A stretch of 64,000 bases of DNA from Monoplex corrugatus (lineage: Eukaryota; Mollusca; Gastropoda; Littorinimorpha; Ranellidae): assembly GCA_030674185.1 (NCBI GenBank), contig JAPXFY010000150.1, forward strand, positions 1 through 64,000, given 5' to 3'. The position numbers and the translations under genes are program-made. How positions within the stretch are numbered: position 1 is the stretch's first letter; every line of letters starts with the position of its first letter. Below are positions 34,030 to 45,711 of this stretch, piece after piece. The notes under the pieces are model-generated. The model made no database searches. It had not been told where the DNA came from and saw nothing but the letters and a program-made list of their open reading frames with translations.

Positions 34030-36795
34030 TCGTCGGCCTCTTTAAATCTCTGGAGATGATAGTCTGCCCCTGGAGGCGTTGTGGTCATGACGTGCACTTT
34101 CTGCTGTGGTTGTACAGGCCGATTCTTGAGTAGCAATCTCTGTCACATCTGCCACATACAAATTGAGTCGTTGTTGTCTGGTTTCTGGAACGTCGCTTGC
34201 GAAGAGCCCTTTTCTCATCTGCGCTTTCTGCTCTCCGCTGCCCAGGCTTCCGCCAGAGTGTCCCAAGAGCCTGGGTCAATCCCTGAGCTTCTAAGGTCCC
34301 TTTTGCATGCGTCTACAAAGCGTAGCTGTGGGCGTCCTGGAGTTCGCTTCCGGTTTGCCAGTTCGCCGTAGAGAACGTCTTTTGGTATGCGTCCATCCTC
34401 CATTCGACGCACATGGCCAAGCCAGCGTAATCGGCGTTCTGTAGGCCCGTACGACGGAGGACCTCTGTGTTGGTCACCTTGTCTTGCAATCGTATAAGCT
34501 TGATCAGGAAGTATCTCTCTGTGGAAACAACTGCAAAACTCGTTCTCTCCTTCATAATGTCTCGCATTGACTATTGCAATTCACTCCTGTCTGGTCTTCC
34601 TGCCTCCACCATTCACATCCTACAGCGCATTCAAAACAATGCTGCACGCCTTGTACTCAAAAAGAAAAAAGCTGACCACATATCTCCTCTCCTGGCACAA
34701 CTTCACTGGCTCCCTGTATCAAAGGGCATACAGTACAAACTAGACACCATGTGCTACAAAAGCCTCAATAACGCAGCCCCCATTACCTGTCAAGCCTACT
34801 TGAGATCTATGTTCCCTCACGTACCCTCCGCTCTGCCTCCGATCCTCTGACTTTTCGCTTTCCACGCACCAAGCTCAATACCTATGGTCCACGAGCCTTC
34901 TCTGTTTCTGGTCCACTTTCCTGGAACAGACTTCCTCTCTCTGTCCGTCAGCAACCTACTTTTGTCTCCTTCAAGTCCGCTCTCAAAACTCACCTTTTCT
35001 CCTCTGCATAAAATCCTGACCTCACTCATCCCCCCTCTGTAGCCTGTCTCCACTCGGAGGGAATCACATTGTAATATATATTTGTATAATATGCTCTCTA
35101 TAATTTTCCATTGCTTTTATTCTTTTTCCCCATTTATAGCCATGTATGAGTGTGTGTGTGCGCGCGTGCGTAAGTGTATGTTCAGCGCTTAGATTTGATT
35201 TTTATCGAGATTTTGCGCTATATAAATATTGTAATTATTATTATTAATCGGATACTGAGGATGCGTCGCAAGCAGCGGAAATGGAAAGTGTTGAGCCTCT
35301 TTTCTTGGCTGGCGTATGTGGTCCAGGCTTCACTAAAGTAGAGAAGTGTGCTCAACACACATGCTCTGTACACCTGCATTTTGGTATTCGCAGTGAGACT
35401 TCTGTTGGACCAGACCCGCTTGTTCATGACAGATGAGGCCTTTGCAATTCTGGCGCTGATTTCAGCGTCCAGAGAGAGGTTGTCGCTTATGGTGGACCCC
35501 AAGTACTGAAATTTGTGGACAGTATTGAGGTCGTAGTCTCCAATGTGTAGAGATGATGGTTCTTTACAGCCTTGGCCTCTCAGTTTTCTTCAAGCTGATT
35601 GTGAGACCAAACTCTCTGCAAGCGTGGGCGAAGCGATCAACGAGCCTCTGGAGATCCTGTTCACTGTAGGAAGCCAGCGCAACAGCATCTGCAAAGAGAG
35701 GTTCTCTGATAGTCTTCTTTTCCACCTTAGTTTTGGAACGAAGCCTGGCAATGTTGAAGAGCTTTCCATCGGTCCTTGTATGAAAATATACTCCTTCTTC
35801 AGATTTGCAGAAGGCATAGGTCAGCAGCATCGAGAAGAAGATCCCGAACAGAGTTGGGGCCAAAACACATCCCTTTTTCTATCCGCTGCTGATTCTAAAA
35901 GGCTCTGATATGGCACCATTATAGCACACAGTGCTATGTATGTCCTCGTGGAAAGACTCGATGACAGCTGATAGTCTTGGGGGGCAGCAGATTTTCTTCA
36001 AAAGCTTGAAAAGACCACTCCGACTGACCAGGTCGAACGCTTTCGTGAAATCTATGAAGGTGAGGCAAAGGGGCATGTGTTGCTCGTGGCACGTTTCCTG
36101 TAGTTGCCGGACAGATAAGATCATGTTGATGGTCGATCTTCCGGCCCTGAAGCCGCACTAAGACTCAGGGTAGATGCGAGCTGCCAGCCTCTGAAGACGG
36201 ATTAAGACGACTCTGGCGAATGCTTTCCCAACAATGCTGAGGAGTGAGATTCCGTGATAATTATTACAATCACTGCGGTCGCTCTTGTTCTAATATAGAG
36301 GTACTATCCTGGCGTCTCTCATGTCTCTTGGAATGAAGCCTTCCTTCCAGCACATGCACAAAGTTCATGCAGCTCGTTGAGAAGAGCAGGCTTCCCGCAC
36401 TTGATGACCTCTGGAGGTATTCCGTCTTTACCAGGGGCTTTTCCCGTCTCCAAACCGTCAATCGCCTTGCTTAGTTCTTCAAGGCTTGGCTCAGCATCCA
36501 ACTCCTCCATGACATGTAAGTCCTCAATGGCATTCAGGGCTGCATCGGTGACAGAGTTCTGCATGGAGTACAGCTCCAGGTAGTGCTCTACCCATCTCTC
36601 AATCTGCTTTGCTGAGTCTGTGATGCTCTCTCCTGCTTTGGACTTAAGAGGAGTTGACTTGGAGGCTGCCGGACCAGTCGCTCGTTCGATGCCAGCGTAC
36701 ATGCTGCCAATGTTGCCTGAATCTGCTGACTGCTGAATACTTGAGCTTAACTGTAGCCAGTAGTCGTTGGTACATCACCAAGCAGTTTGTTGGGC
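34030..36795 (-). mobile_element. LINE C: 5'-truncated endonuclease-RT retrotransposon flanked by a 52-bp duplication
   Basis: Minus-strand fragments in order: 36319-36702 (MYAGIERATGPAASKSTPLK, RWVEHYLELYS, GKAPGKDGIPPEVIK); 35879-36124 (RQLQETCHEQHMPLCLTFID, FTKAFDLVSR: RT); 35564-35863 (APTLFGIFFSMLLTYAF, PLFADAVALAS with the YADD box altered to FADA, GLTISLKKTE); 35218-35502 (VWSNRSLTANTKMQVYRACV, LYFSEAWTTYASQEKRLNTF); 34042-34567 ([53 protein letters not shown] with a C-x2-C...H zinc-finger-like end). It is split by an L2 insertion at 34488-35247. Stops and frameshifts are numerous and the second catalytic Asp is lost. Confidence 0.8.
34488..35247 (+). mobile_element. L2-type LINE 3' fragment nested in LINE C
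   Basis: About 760 bp equal to the last part of the element at 7934-11513, in opposite orientation: [59 protein letters not shown]. It includes the 3' UTR with the GT stretch and ends GCGCTATATAAATATTGTAA plus ATT repeats. In the first part one frame runs across the K-rich site ([10 protein letters not shown]) where the 8.6 kb copy is shifted. A different frame change follows near 34780. Confidence 0.85.
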
Positions 36796-36847
36796 CTCTG
36801 CCCCTCTTCACATTTCTGAACTTGATAGTCCTATTACTGAGCATGAA
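36796..36847 (+). repeat. 52-bp target-site duplication, right copy
   Basis: Partner of 33978-34029. Here it lies in frame with the old RT fragment that follows (APLHISELDSPITEHEALKE). Confidence 0.85.
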
Positions 36848-37050
36848 GCACTCAAAGAAATGCAAAATCTGAAACATGGAAAGGATTCTGGAATTTATGA
36901 TGTTTGCGGGAAATTTCTCCATTATGCAGAAAGAGTTGGCACACTGTTTTGTTACAAAACTATTCAGTAAGTTTAATAATGCTAGCTATTTCCCTTCAGA
37001 ATGGTGTAAATAAGGCATGTATCCATTGCATGAAAGGGTGATAGAATGAA
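36797..37050 (+). pseudogene. Old RT fragment D, the insertion target of LINE C
   Basis: The frame reads ITEHEALKEMQNLKHGKDSG, IYDVCGKFLHYA and, after shifts, NNASYFPSEW. This is the start of a LINE reverse transcriptase (the E..AI..LK.GK..G.DG..E.L pattern). A possible continuation is at 38380-38720. Confidence 0.6.
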
Positions 37051-37084
37051 TCAAGAAATTTAAAACGGAGAAAAGTGGCAACAA

Positions 37085-37260
37085 CTAAATTCGAGGTTCC
37101 AGGGTTCGTTTCCCACTGAGGCCTCGACTTTTCTCCTCAGTTTGAAGGAAAAATGAACTGAACGTCTTGTCCTATAGAATGGGACGAAAAACGAGTTAGA
37201 CCCATGTGCCTTCTGGACCGCACATTCTCAAAGATCCCACGGAAGTTGAAAATCATGAAG
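37085..37260 (+). repeat. Possible SINE/LINE-derived conserved segment
   Basis: GGTTCCAGGGTTCGTTTCCC (B-box-like), then GAACGTCTTGTC, GGGACGAAAAACGAG, CCCATGTGCC and AGATCCCACGG. The order and words resemble a repeat segment common in mollusc genomes. This is remembered, not verified. Confidence 0.4.
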
Positions 37261-38379
37261 GGTAGGGCATTTGCGAGAGATGGGTTCATTTCCCAGCTCC
37301 CTCTCCTTGAAGCCAGTTAGCCTTCTTACCTTTTTTGAAGTCTTCGTCAAAAATGAAAATAGGTGGCACTGCATTACGGAGATGCTTACTCAATGGGGAA
37401 AACAGCCCACGTTTCAACATGGCAAAATCCATTGTGACAAAAAATGAATGACTATGAATAAAGGAATAGCTCTGCTATGAGGGTCATCCAATAACAAGCC
37501 ATGTCACAGGGCTTTGAGACTTTAAAAACGTAATTATTGTGACGAACTTTGTCATGACTTTGCACTGAATATATTTGTTCTAAGCGTCAAAGACACACTT
37601 AGCTTTGGATTAGAGCACGCTAACACTAAAAGTGAATTCTATAAAGGAAGTTCTGGTGTAGAGATATTAGAAACATCACAAAAGCTCTTTCGCAGACTGC
37701 AGTTTATAGATTGGTGTTATTCTTTAAAGAGCTAGATTCACAGAAACAATTATCAGAATGGTGCATTCCCGCTTCTCAAAGCCCATCAAGTTTAGAGGAA
37801 AGCAGGGAAATTTTAAAATGTTCATGAGATGTGCCTATTATACCTAGGGAATATTGACACCGCACTGTGGTCCACTGGGACAAACTGTTAATCAAGACTA
37901 GTACATCATGTTTCTGATGAAAATGCAAAGACTTGGAATCCTGAAAAAATGTATACCACTGTTTAATAATTCACCATTGATATTAAATGACAACACATCT
38001 TGCCATTGTTGACATTATAGCAATGGGACCTCAGTCACATCCAGCTTGTACTCCAAACATGAGTCACTTGGACTTTGGTCTGTTCCCCAAATTGAAAGAA
38101 CGCTCCTTGGTGTACATTGCTGCCACTTGATGTAGATTTCTGGGAACTGGAGGTGGCCAAGCAGGTACGACATATCAACTCTGGTTTGCGTAGCAGTTGG
38201 GAATCATTCATTAAAACACGGAATAATCTCACCAGGTAGATGTAAAATTGCAAATCTCTGTATCGCTTACTTTTTTAAATTATTAGTACATTTTTGGTGC
38301 TTACTGGATGACCATCGTATGCACAGTCAGTAAAGAGTTTATAGCAATGTTGAATAAAACATTACATGTTTGAGCAGAA
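37261..38379. other. Gene-less stretch
   Basis: No supported gene or repeat was seen. The 72-codon minus frame at 38035-38253 has no recognisable domain. Confidence 0.3.
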
Positions 38380-38720
38380 GAGGAAGAAAAGTTTACAAAA
38401 CAGCAGGCGGGGTTCAGGAAATTTAACTCTAGGCCGTCTTTTTAGTTAAATGTCTCTAGTGACTATGAGAAGAGACAAAATATATTGTGTTTACAGAATA
38501 ATGAAAGCATTTGATATTGTCAATAGAGAAAATTGTTGCAAATTCTTCATAATTTGAGATAGAAAAAAAATCTGTAAGTGTGCTAAAAAGCATGTATTTC
38601 ACCCTAAAAGCTACGTACGTTGGGAAGCAAAACTATTTGACTTCTTCAGTGCAGTCTGGGCATAAAGCAAGCCTGCCTTTTTAGCCCTGACCTCTTCTTT
38701 TTCTTGAAATCAAGAACAAA
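38380..38720 (+). pseudogene. Decayed RT fragment (probably D continued)
   Basis: Across frames I read KQQAGFR, FDIVNRENLLQILHNLR-like residues and a SPDLFF-like word at 38690. These correspond to RT motifs 2, A and B in the right order. Stops are frequent. Confidence 0.45.
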
Positions 38721-40405
38721 ACAAAAAAAAATGATTTTGTTGGTAGAAAGGGAAAACATGGCATTCAGTTAATCTCAGATTTTGACCTTTTTTTATATTT
38801 GCAGAGGACGTTGAGTTAGAGTCATTTGCTTTGTCAGAGCTTGAAAACCAGACAAAAAAATCAGAGGTCTGTAAGAAAGTAGACCTGAGTGTCAATTTAC
38901 GTCAGATTGAAGTAATGGTATTCATAAAAAGAATACATACTGCAACTAGAGAAAATTGTATTATGGCAACATGGAGACTGTAAATAGCTTCACATTCTAT
39001 GCTACACACTAACGACCTAATTGTTGAACATTGCATGTGAATAATATTTGCATTATTCTCTAAGATTTCCTAAACAAGCTTTTACACTTCTAAAAATAGT
39101 ATGCCTTTAAGTGATTCTAAAAATTCTAACAAAATGGGCAAAACCGTTAAAGATTCTTTTGAAACATGGATTTCACAAGGTTTCGACTGAAAAGGGGTCA
39201 CAAACAAAAGAGCGTTTCTCCTGTCTCTTAAGAAATAGAAATAATACAAAGGTTGAAGGCAGAATGGGAAGAAAAAATATCAAATGGGGGCTTGTTTTAT
39301 AGCGCATGGTCTACTCGAGAATATTTACGGAACAGACCATTATCTCAATAATACACTGATTTTAACTATTCAAAAATGAACTAATTAGATTAATACTGAA
39401 TGTCAATGAGTTGAATGTAAACGAATGATTTTCTTCGAAAAATGGCGTGAACCAAAATTGCCAGTTTTGTCCATAAGTTGTGGAAAACAAACACCACTTT
39501 CCTCTGAAATGTCCATGTATTCTAATCTCAAGCGCAGGTACGCTTACCTTTTAGCGTTTAAGTGAAGCTGGTATCACCCTGAAAACATTGTTATGCAAAT
39601 CTAATTTCAAACAGTTGAGAAAAATTGCAATGTCTATTTTCTGTGCATCAAGTACTTAATTGCGCCAGGATATTTGCTATGGCATTTAAAATGGGACTTG
39701 TCTTTTCTAACAATATACCAGGGCATGGCTTGAATGACATTACCACAATATTTACTAATTTCATAATCCCAACTGCCCTTCTTGTCTTTATTGTGATGAT
39801 ATGTGAATGTTTGCCTCGAGTGTCGTAAACATATATCCCCGTCACCTTCCTCCTTTTCCACACTTCCATCTCTCTCTGACGTAAAAATGAGTTCAAGGTT
39901 TTGTATATGACTCAGTGATTTTTTCAAATGAACTATATGTCAGAGTCAGTGTTTGTCTGTCTGTGTGTCTGTCTCTGTCTCTCGTTGTTCACTCATGCTG
40001 GTAGCACTCTGATATCATTAACAATGTGTGAATCTACTAAACTGGTTATGTCAGAAATGCCTGCCCAGTCACTAACAATGTACGAAATCCACAAAAAAAT
40101 GTTCACACAGGATGAGAGTAAAACAACAACGACAACAAACAACGAGTATATTATCACTTCTCGAAAATATGGAGATCATTTAGCACAGAATACGTGTAAG
40201 AAGGTGATGGGGAGTGGAGGGAAGGGAATTTGTACCATGATAATAGATTAGAATTGTAACAGATGGTTATGGAATCGTAAAATTTGGAATTAGGTGGTCC
40301 CAGAATTCTTGGTTTTGTGGTTCTACAGTGTTTGGAAGTGGTACTAATCGTGCTAGTGATCTAGACTGCGTTTTGTGCATGTCTGCAGAAGTGGGATTCG
40401 TGTGG

Positions 40406-40412
<7 letters not shown>
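38721..40412. other. Gene-less stretch
   Basis: Only short ORFs occur (for example 39634-39927 on both strands) without recognisable domains. Confidence 0.3.
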
Positions 40413-40444
<32 letters not shown>

Positions 40445-40457
40445 TATATATATATAC

Positions 40458-40500
<43 letters not shown>
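40413..40500. repeat. TA microsatellite
   Basis: (TA)n with two ATAATA interruptions, 55 bp beyond the receptor 2 stop codon. Confidence 0.9.
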
Positions 40501-40502
<2 letters not shown>

Positions 40503-40554
40503 GACACTAACACAAATAACGTTATGTTTGGCTAAGTTAACAAAAATACACAAT

Positions 40555-43500
40555 TTACTTTGATGATGCTTTCAATGCCTGTAATAAGCGTTGATGCATT
40601 TTCAGCTCTCGCTTATGGCTTACTCTGTTCCACCAGTAAAAGATTGGGTAAAGGGCAGGGTTAAGGGGTAACATGAAAACAGCTATGCTCACTTTGATTT
40701 TCTCTGAAACAACGACACCAGCTATTACCATCAGACTGGTGATGGTGACTGAGGACCAACAAAGTACAATTGTTTCACCTACTGTTATCAGCAGGTTTAG
40801 TGAAGAAAACACAGACTTCTCTGTTATTTTTGCTATGATACTGTACTTTCGTAGTGAAGCCTTGTAGATGATGACATCACCAGTTCCTATCACTACACAC
40901 AGAATTAAATTAAAAACCATGATAAATAGAAGAAACTCAGAGTTCTTCCTAAAACTATGAATATCAACCAATATCAGATGGCATAAACCAGTGTGGCCAT
41001 AAAAAGCAGAGTGAGACAGCCCAGGGAGGAGAGGTAGAGATGCCAGCAGAAATCCAAACAACCACGTCACCCCACAGACCACAGCTGCTGACCTTTTGTT
41101 CAGTCTCAACGTGTTTGAAGGTAGACAGAGGACGATGATGTGATTTAACGTAATGAAGCAGACAATGAGAATGGATACTTCACTGGACAAAAGAAATACA
41201 AAACCGGCCATTTTGCATGTGACACTGTTTGTCCATGTGTTTTCATACAAGAGATACTTTCCGTGGAACACTTCGTTAGCTATGGCTATAACGCTGGTGT
41301 GGATTCCCATACACAAATTGGCAAGCTGTGATGTATTCATACATGTGATGAAAGTGCATTCAAATAACTGTGCCTTTCTAGTGCACTGACTAATAAAACA
41401 TAAACAATTTCCAATCAATGCCAAAATGCTTAGACACCAAAATATGACTCTGTGTAATTTGGATCGTAAAATATGTTGACAAGATGATAAAATGGTTTCT
41501 GGTGCAACACACATAATTGCATTCGAAATTTGAGATATTATTTTTTGACAACATATTCTATAATTGGATGTATATACGGTAGACAATGCATTGAGGCCCA
41601 AGAAAATATCGAAAGGGAATTTGCTCACATAATTTCCTCTTAGATCCAGCACACTTAGCCGTGGTGTTTTCTGAAAGCCATTATATCGTATCTCCTGTAT
41701 GGCAGAGAAAGATATGTTCAGAGATTTCAGTTGTGAAAAATACTCCAAAATGTCACTGTCAAACATTGCAAGACAGGTCTGAGACAGGTCAACTTTCCTC
41801 AACATATTCTGTATTAAGTTTGTTGGCTCCTTTGTGAGTGAGGTCAAGGGTTACCTGCTAACAAGAGAACCCGTAAATTTGGTAATCCAAGAAACACATT
41901 GACACTGATATTCATAAAGTCGTTGTTGCTCAGATCAAGGAACTGCATATTAGGGTAAGAAAGGACGGACAGAGAATCAAGGGAGCAGAAGGAAAGACTG
42001 AGATGAACAAGATAACTGTTAGAATTCAAAAGCATTGTTGTCATCCCTGAGCCCATGGCATCTAGATAGCGAAGGTGAGGGAAGAGGTAAGCAGGAAAAA
42101 GCTCAGGACACAAGAAAGAAAGACCCTGACACAGACATTCGACAGGACAGGTCATGTCACACAACAATTCATCATCACGCTGTGGACACTGACCCCAGCC
42201 ATCACACAGGTGATCCACATGGACACACACGCTGGACGCTCGACACAGATAGAAACCAGGACATGTTGCTCTTTTACAACCACGTTCGTCTTCGTGACTG
42301 ATGCAGTCGTAAAATCCGTTACATCGAGTGTAGACAGGTAGACAGTACAGACTCTCACTAAAACAACGATAGTGTGTTTCAGGACAGGAATCGTTAACTG
42401 CCATCAGTTGCATAGTAAAATACCCAGTGCCATCCAGGTCTATGAGAACTGGCATTTTTTCTATTGTAAAGGGTGATATTGTGTAATAGTAATAACGACA
42501 AAACATTTCATCAGAATCATCCAGGCAGTCAGACTGTTGATTACAAACTTTACTGTTTAACACACACTGTCCATTGGTGCACTGAAAACCGGCACATGGC
42601 GGATGAAAACAAAACGATTCATCGCTGTTATCGGACAGTCCTGTTGGATGTTACACACTAGAATGAATGGTACCGTTGTGAAGTCATCATCACAGATGAA
42701 CATGGCAACTTTATGTGAAGATGAGTTTAAAATATTCTGCTTTTGTCTAAACTGTATGCTAGCATCCCACATCTTGCAATAAAAATACGACCTAACCTGC
42801 CCACACTGGCTATGAAGATCACAAGTCAAAACTTTGTGTGTATAATGACCATTTGGACAGACATATAGGGCTTGCTGTCTATCTTCAAACGTTGGTGGTG
42901 TGTGCTCTACAGTACGAAACACAACTGGTTCAGATAGGTATAGTTTCTTAGTCTGGGAATTAAATTCACAAACAAAATCAGGCTCGTGTAATAAACTAGT
43001 AGTTATGCTCATGAGGAAATGAGGTGACACATACGAAACCTGGTACTTTCTGGTAATTAGAACCCTCTGAGGAAAATAGCTGGGATCCATGTAATATATC
43101 ATAGTGTTGTCTGCCCATTTACAGAACTGACTGTACATGAAAGATACCAAACGCCAGCCACAAGTTAGACCAATATAAAGTTTATTTTCTGAAGAATGAT
43201 ATGTACGTCTCATCATACCCCTAAAGTCGACCCATTCTTTTTCGGTTTTGAACGATGCCAGGTTACCTCCAGACTTCTTACACTCTCCTTGTGCTCTTTC
43301 ATACTTCACGAACGAGTGACCAGCATAAATCTGAATGCATTTGTTAAGTAACGACATCCACTGTACACAACCCTCAATATCAGAAGGACAGTGTTCCTTT
43401 TCATGCTCTCCTATTGGACACACATGTTTGAACCGGCAGTAACGCTTTTGTGGACCATTCCAGATGTCATCATTGTAACAACTGAATAAGTTTTGGACTA

Positions 43501-44926
43501 GTGGTGATGGATCTCTACCCTTTGAATGAAATATAAACAACACAAAAACATATCCAATTTCAATTGTCATGCCAGGTGGGACATTGAAATTGACTTGTAC
43601 ACGTGTTGTATTAAACACTTTCATCGGAATATTTTGATCATGACATGCAGATATCAATATGCTAGGTACTGTTTGTTGTTTTTTGTGATATATTTTGATG
43701 TAAGCCTGACAAGAATCTGTGGTAGCCAGTTTCTTAACACTAATTGTGACCATATGTCTAACAGGTACTTTCACGTCTTTCCAATAATCCAAGTACCCCA
43801 AAATAAGACCTTTTGGAATGAAAGACTTTACATATCCAGAAGTAAATGACGTGTTATGTACAGAGACAATTTCTGTTCTTGTTTCTCTAAAACGCAGATA
43901 GTCTCGAGGCTTGTTATATTGTGACACGTAAAAGTGGTTTGTGCTGGAACATAAATATTTTTGCTCACTCATAGAAATACATGTTACAAAAAAGTCCGCA
44001 GATTTTGGATCTGGAGCCAGAGATGAAGGCAAGCTGTCATACACGTACATTTTTGAACGGGGAAAATTACATATTCGTCTGTCCCTTGAAACACTGACAC
44101 GAACCATTATAAGCTTACCACGTGGTACTTCTATGTGTAAATGACAGAAAGTTTGGGAATCCTGACACCTACCATATACCACTCCTTGGCTTGATGTAAA
44201 ACCCAGCGTCATGTTATCACAGTCTGTCATGTTGTCATGGAACATTATTTCTGTGTTAGTCTGCTTGGCAAAGTATTTCACACCTGGACAGAATCTTCTG
44301 ATATCAGGCCAATTTTGTTCAGTGAGGTTGCTGATGCTACTGCTGTTATTCTTGTGATAACTGTTACTCGTGCTTTTGTTCCTGAGAGTAAAGTTGTTAT
44401 TGATGTCATTGTAGTAATGATCACTGACCTTATGTTTATCATCGTTTTTATTTGTTTCTTTTAGACTGCCATTCTTTTTGTTCATGTTGCTCTTTCTGTG
44501 ATCTCTGTTGTCATCGTTTTCACCGCTTATGTTGTTTTTCTTCTTCTCTTTGCTTTTGATGTTATTATTATCAAAGCTTCTATTTTTATGTCCTCCACTG
44601 TGGCTGGTATCTATATTGTTAGGGATTTTTACATGCTTATAGTTACTGCTGATGTTGGCGACATTGCTGCTGTTATGATTATCATTAATGTTTGCTTTAT
44701 TGTTGTAACTGAATCTGTTGTTCTCATTTTTATGGTTATTGCTCGTGATGTTATACATGTTGTATCTGTGTCCACTATTAGTGGCCAGTGTACTAGATTC
44801 ATTTATGGCACGTCCTCTAGGGATTATGAAGGTGAAGAGAATCACTGTCAATGCCAAGAAATATGGCAAAGAAGAATTTAATATGTGACCAACAACAGCT
44901 GAACTTGAGCTCTGTAGAGCCATCAT
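40555..44926 (-). pseudogene. GRL101-like receptor 2: CUB-like, C-type lectin, LDLa, LRR, 7TM with lost GPCR motifs
   Basis: Three consecutive minus-strand frames without an obvious intron. 44926-42557 (789 codons): hydrophobic signal near residues 20-40 (PYFLALTVILFTFII); an Asn-rich low-complexity spacer, about residues 45-205; a beta-rich, possibly CUB-like part, about 210-500; a C-type lectin domain, about 515-655 (CVQWMSLLNKC, CKKSGGNLASF, FVCEF); then LDLa modules. A one-base shift near 42637 lies inside an LDLa. 42563-41844: LDLa modules (CLPVYTRCNGFYDC, VCVHVDHLCDGWGQC), the cap CPVECLCQGLSFLC and LRRs. A second shift is near 41860. 41847-40555: LRRs and 7TM. The DRY site reads NHI (TLNHIIVL), CWxP reads CWSS and NPxxY reads YPIFY, so signalling is doubtful. 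It is a tandem paralog of receptor 1, 7.7 kb away. Confidence 0.75.
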
Positions 44927-45711
44927 GGTCCTTCAATGTTTCTGTTCATCAATCAGTTTTGACAAATTTCTTGGCGTTCACTACCACCACATCCTTTGTC
45001 TCTCACTGCATCTGCATTTGTGCAGAACTGGACACAAATTTAAGCAATGTATAATTTCATCCCACGATGATTATAATCATTTCAATTCGCACTTACCAAG
45101 TTTGTAAATGTGTGGATAGACTGGTTGGCAGGTCAGTAGTTGGATAATCAGATGGGTACACAAAGTAGGCAGGCAGGACGCAGGTCGGACAGTTCGACAT
45201 AAGCACATGACTACATTACAAAATAACATCCAGAGAGAACATTTAATTTGATAGTTTCAAAAGGAAGAGTGCTGTCTTTCCTTTTGTTTTGTACTTTTCC
45301 TTTCATTCAGAGGGCCTCAATGTCTATGTGAATATTCGTTTTGCATGTGCTGGACTTGGCCCGGTGAGTTCTCTTCTCATCCATTTTTTTCTGCAAAAAT
45401 CTGAAAAGAAGTGATTCATGGTTAATTAAAACATAAATGAATGAAACACGCTGTTTGCGTGTTAAGCTTAGCTCAGGACTAGTCGTGGCTGGGTGTCGTT
45501 TTTAAAGTGTTGTTAGCCCTGATATGGCTTCAGTAGTTGGCTGGGCTATGGCAATGTGAATCAAATATGAACCAGCAGAGTCTTTCTAGTGTTCTTGAAT
45601 GAAACAAAATACACGCTGTTCACTATGAAAACAATTCCGTACATACTGTTCTGTTACCATCACAGGATAACTCCATAATTCTTGCCCGCTCACAGATCTA
45701 CTCTACAAAGA
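44927..45711. other. Upstream region of receptor 2, no gene seen
   Basis: May hold the receptor promoter and 5' UTR. A SINE-like tail (TTAGCCCTGATATGGCTTC, then GTTGGCTGGGC) lies at 45505-45550. Confidence 0.4.

Noticed and set aside
35543..35908. Plus-strand 121-residue ORF
   Set aside because: Antisense of the LINE C reverse transcriptase.
41800..41870. Short intron (gtaacc...atacag, about 46 bp) explaining the receptor 2 frame break
   Set aside because: Removing it puts the downstream LRR out of frame with an immediate stop. The corresponding gap in receptor 1 would be only about 25 bp.
43526..44881. Plus-strand ORFs opposite receptor 2 (for example 44498-44881, Val/Ile-rich)
   Set aside because: Antisense shadows of the Asn-rich and beta-rich coding region.
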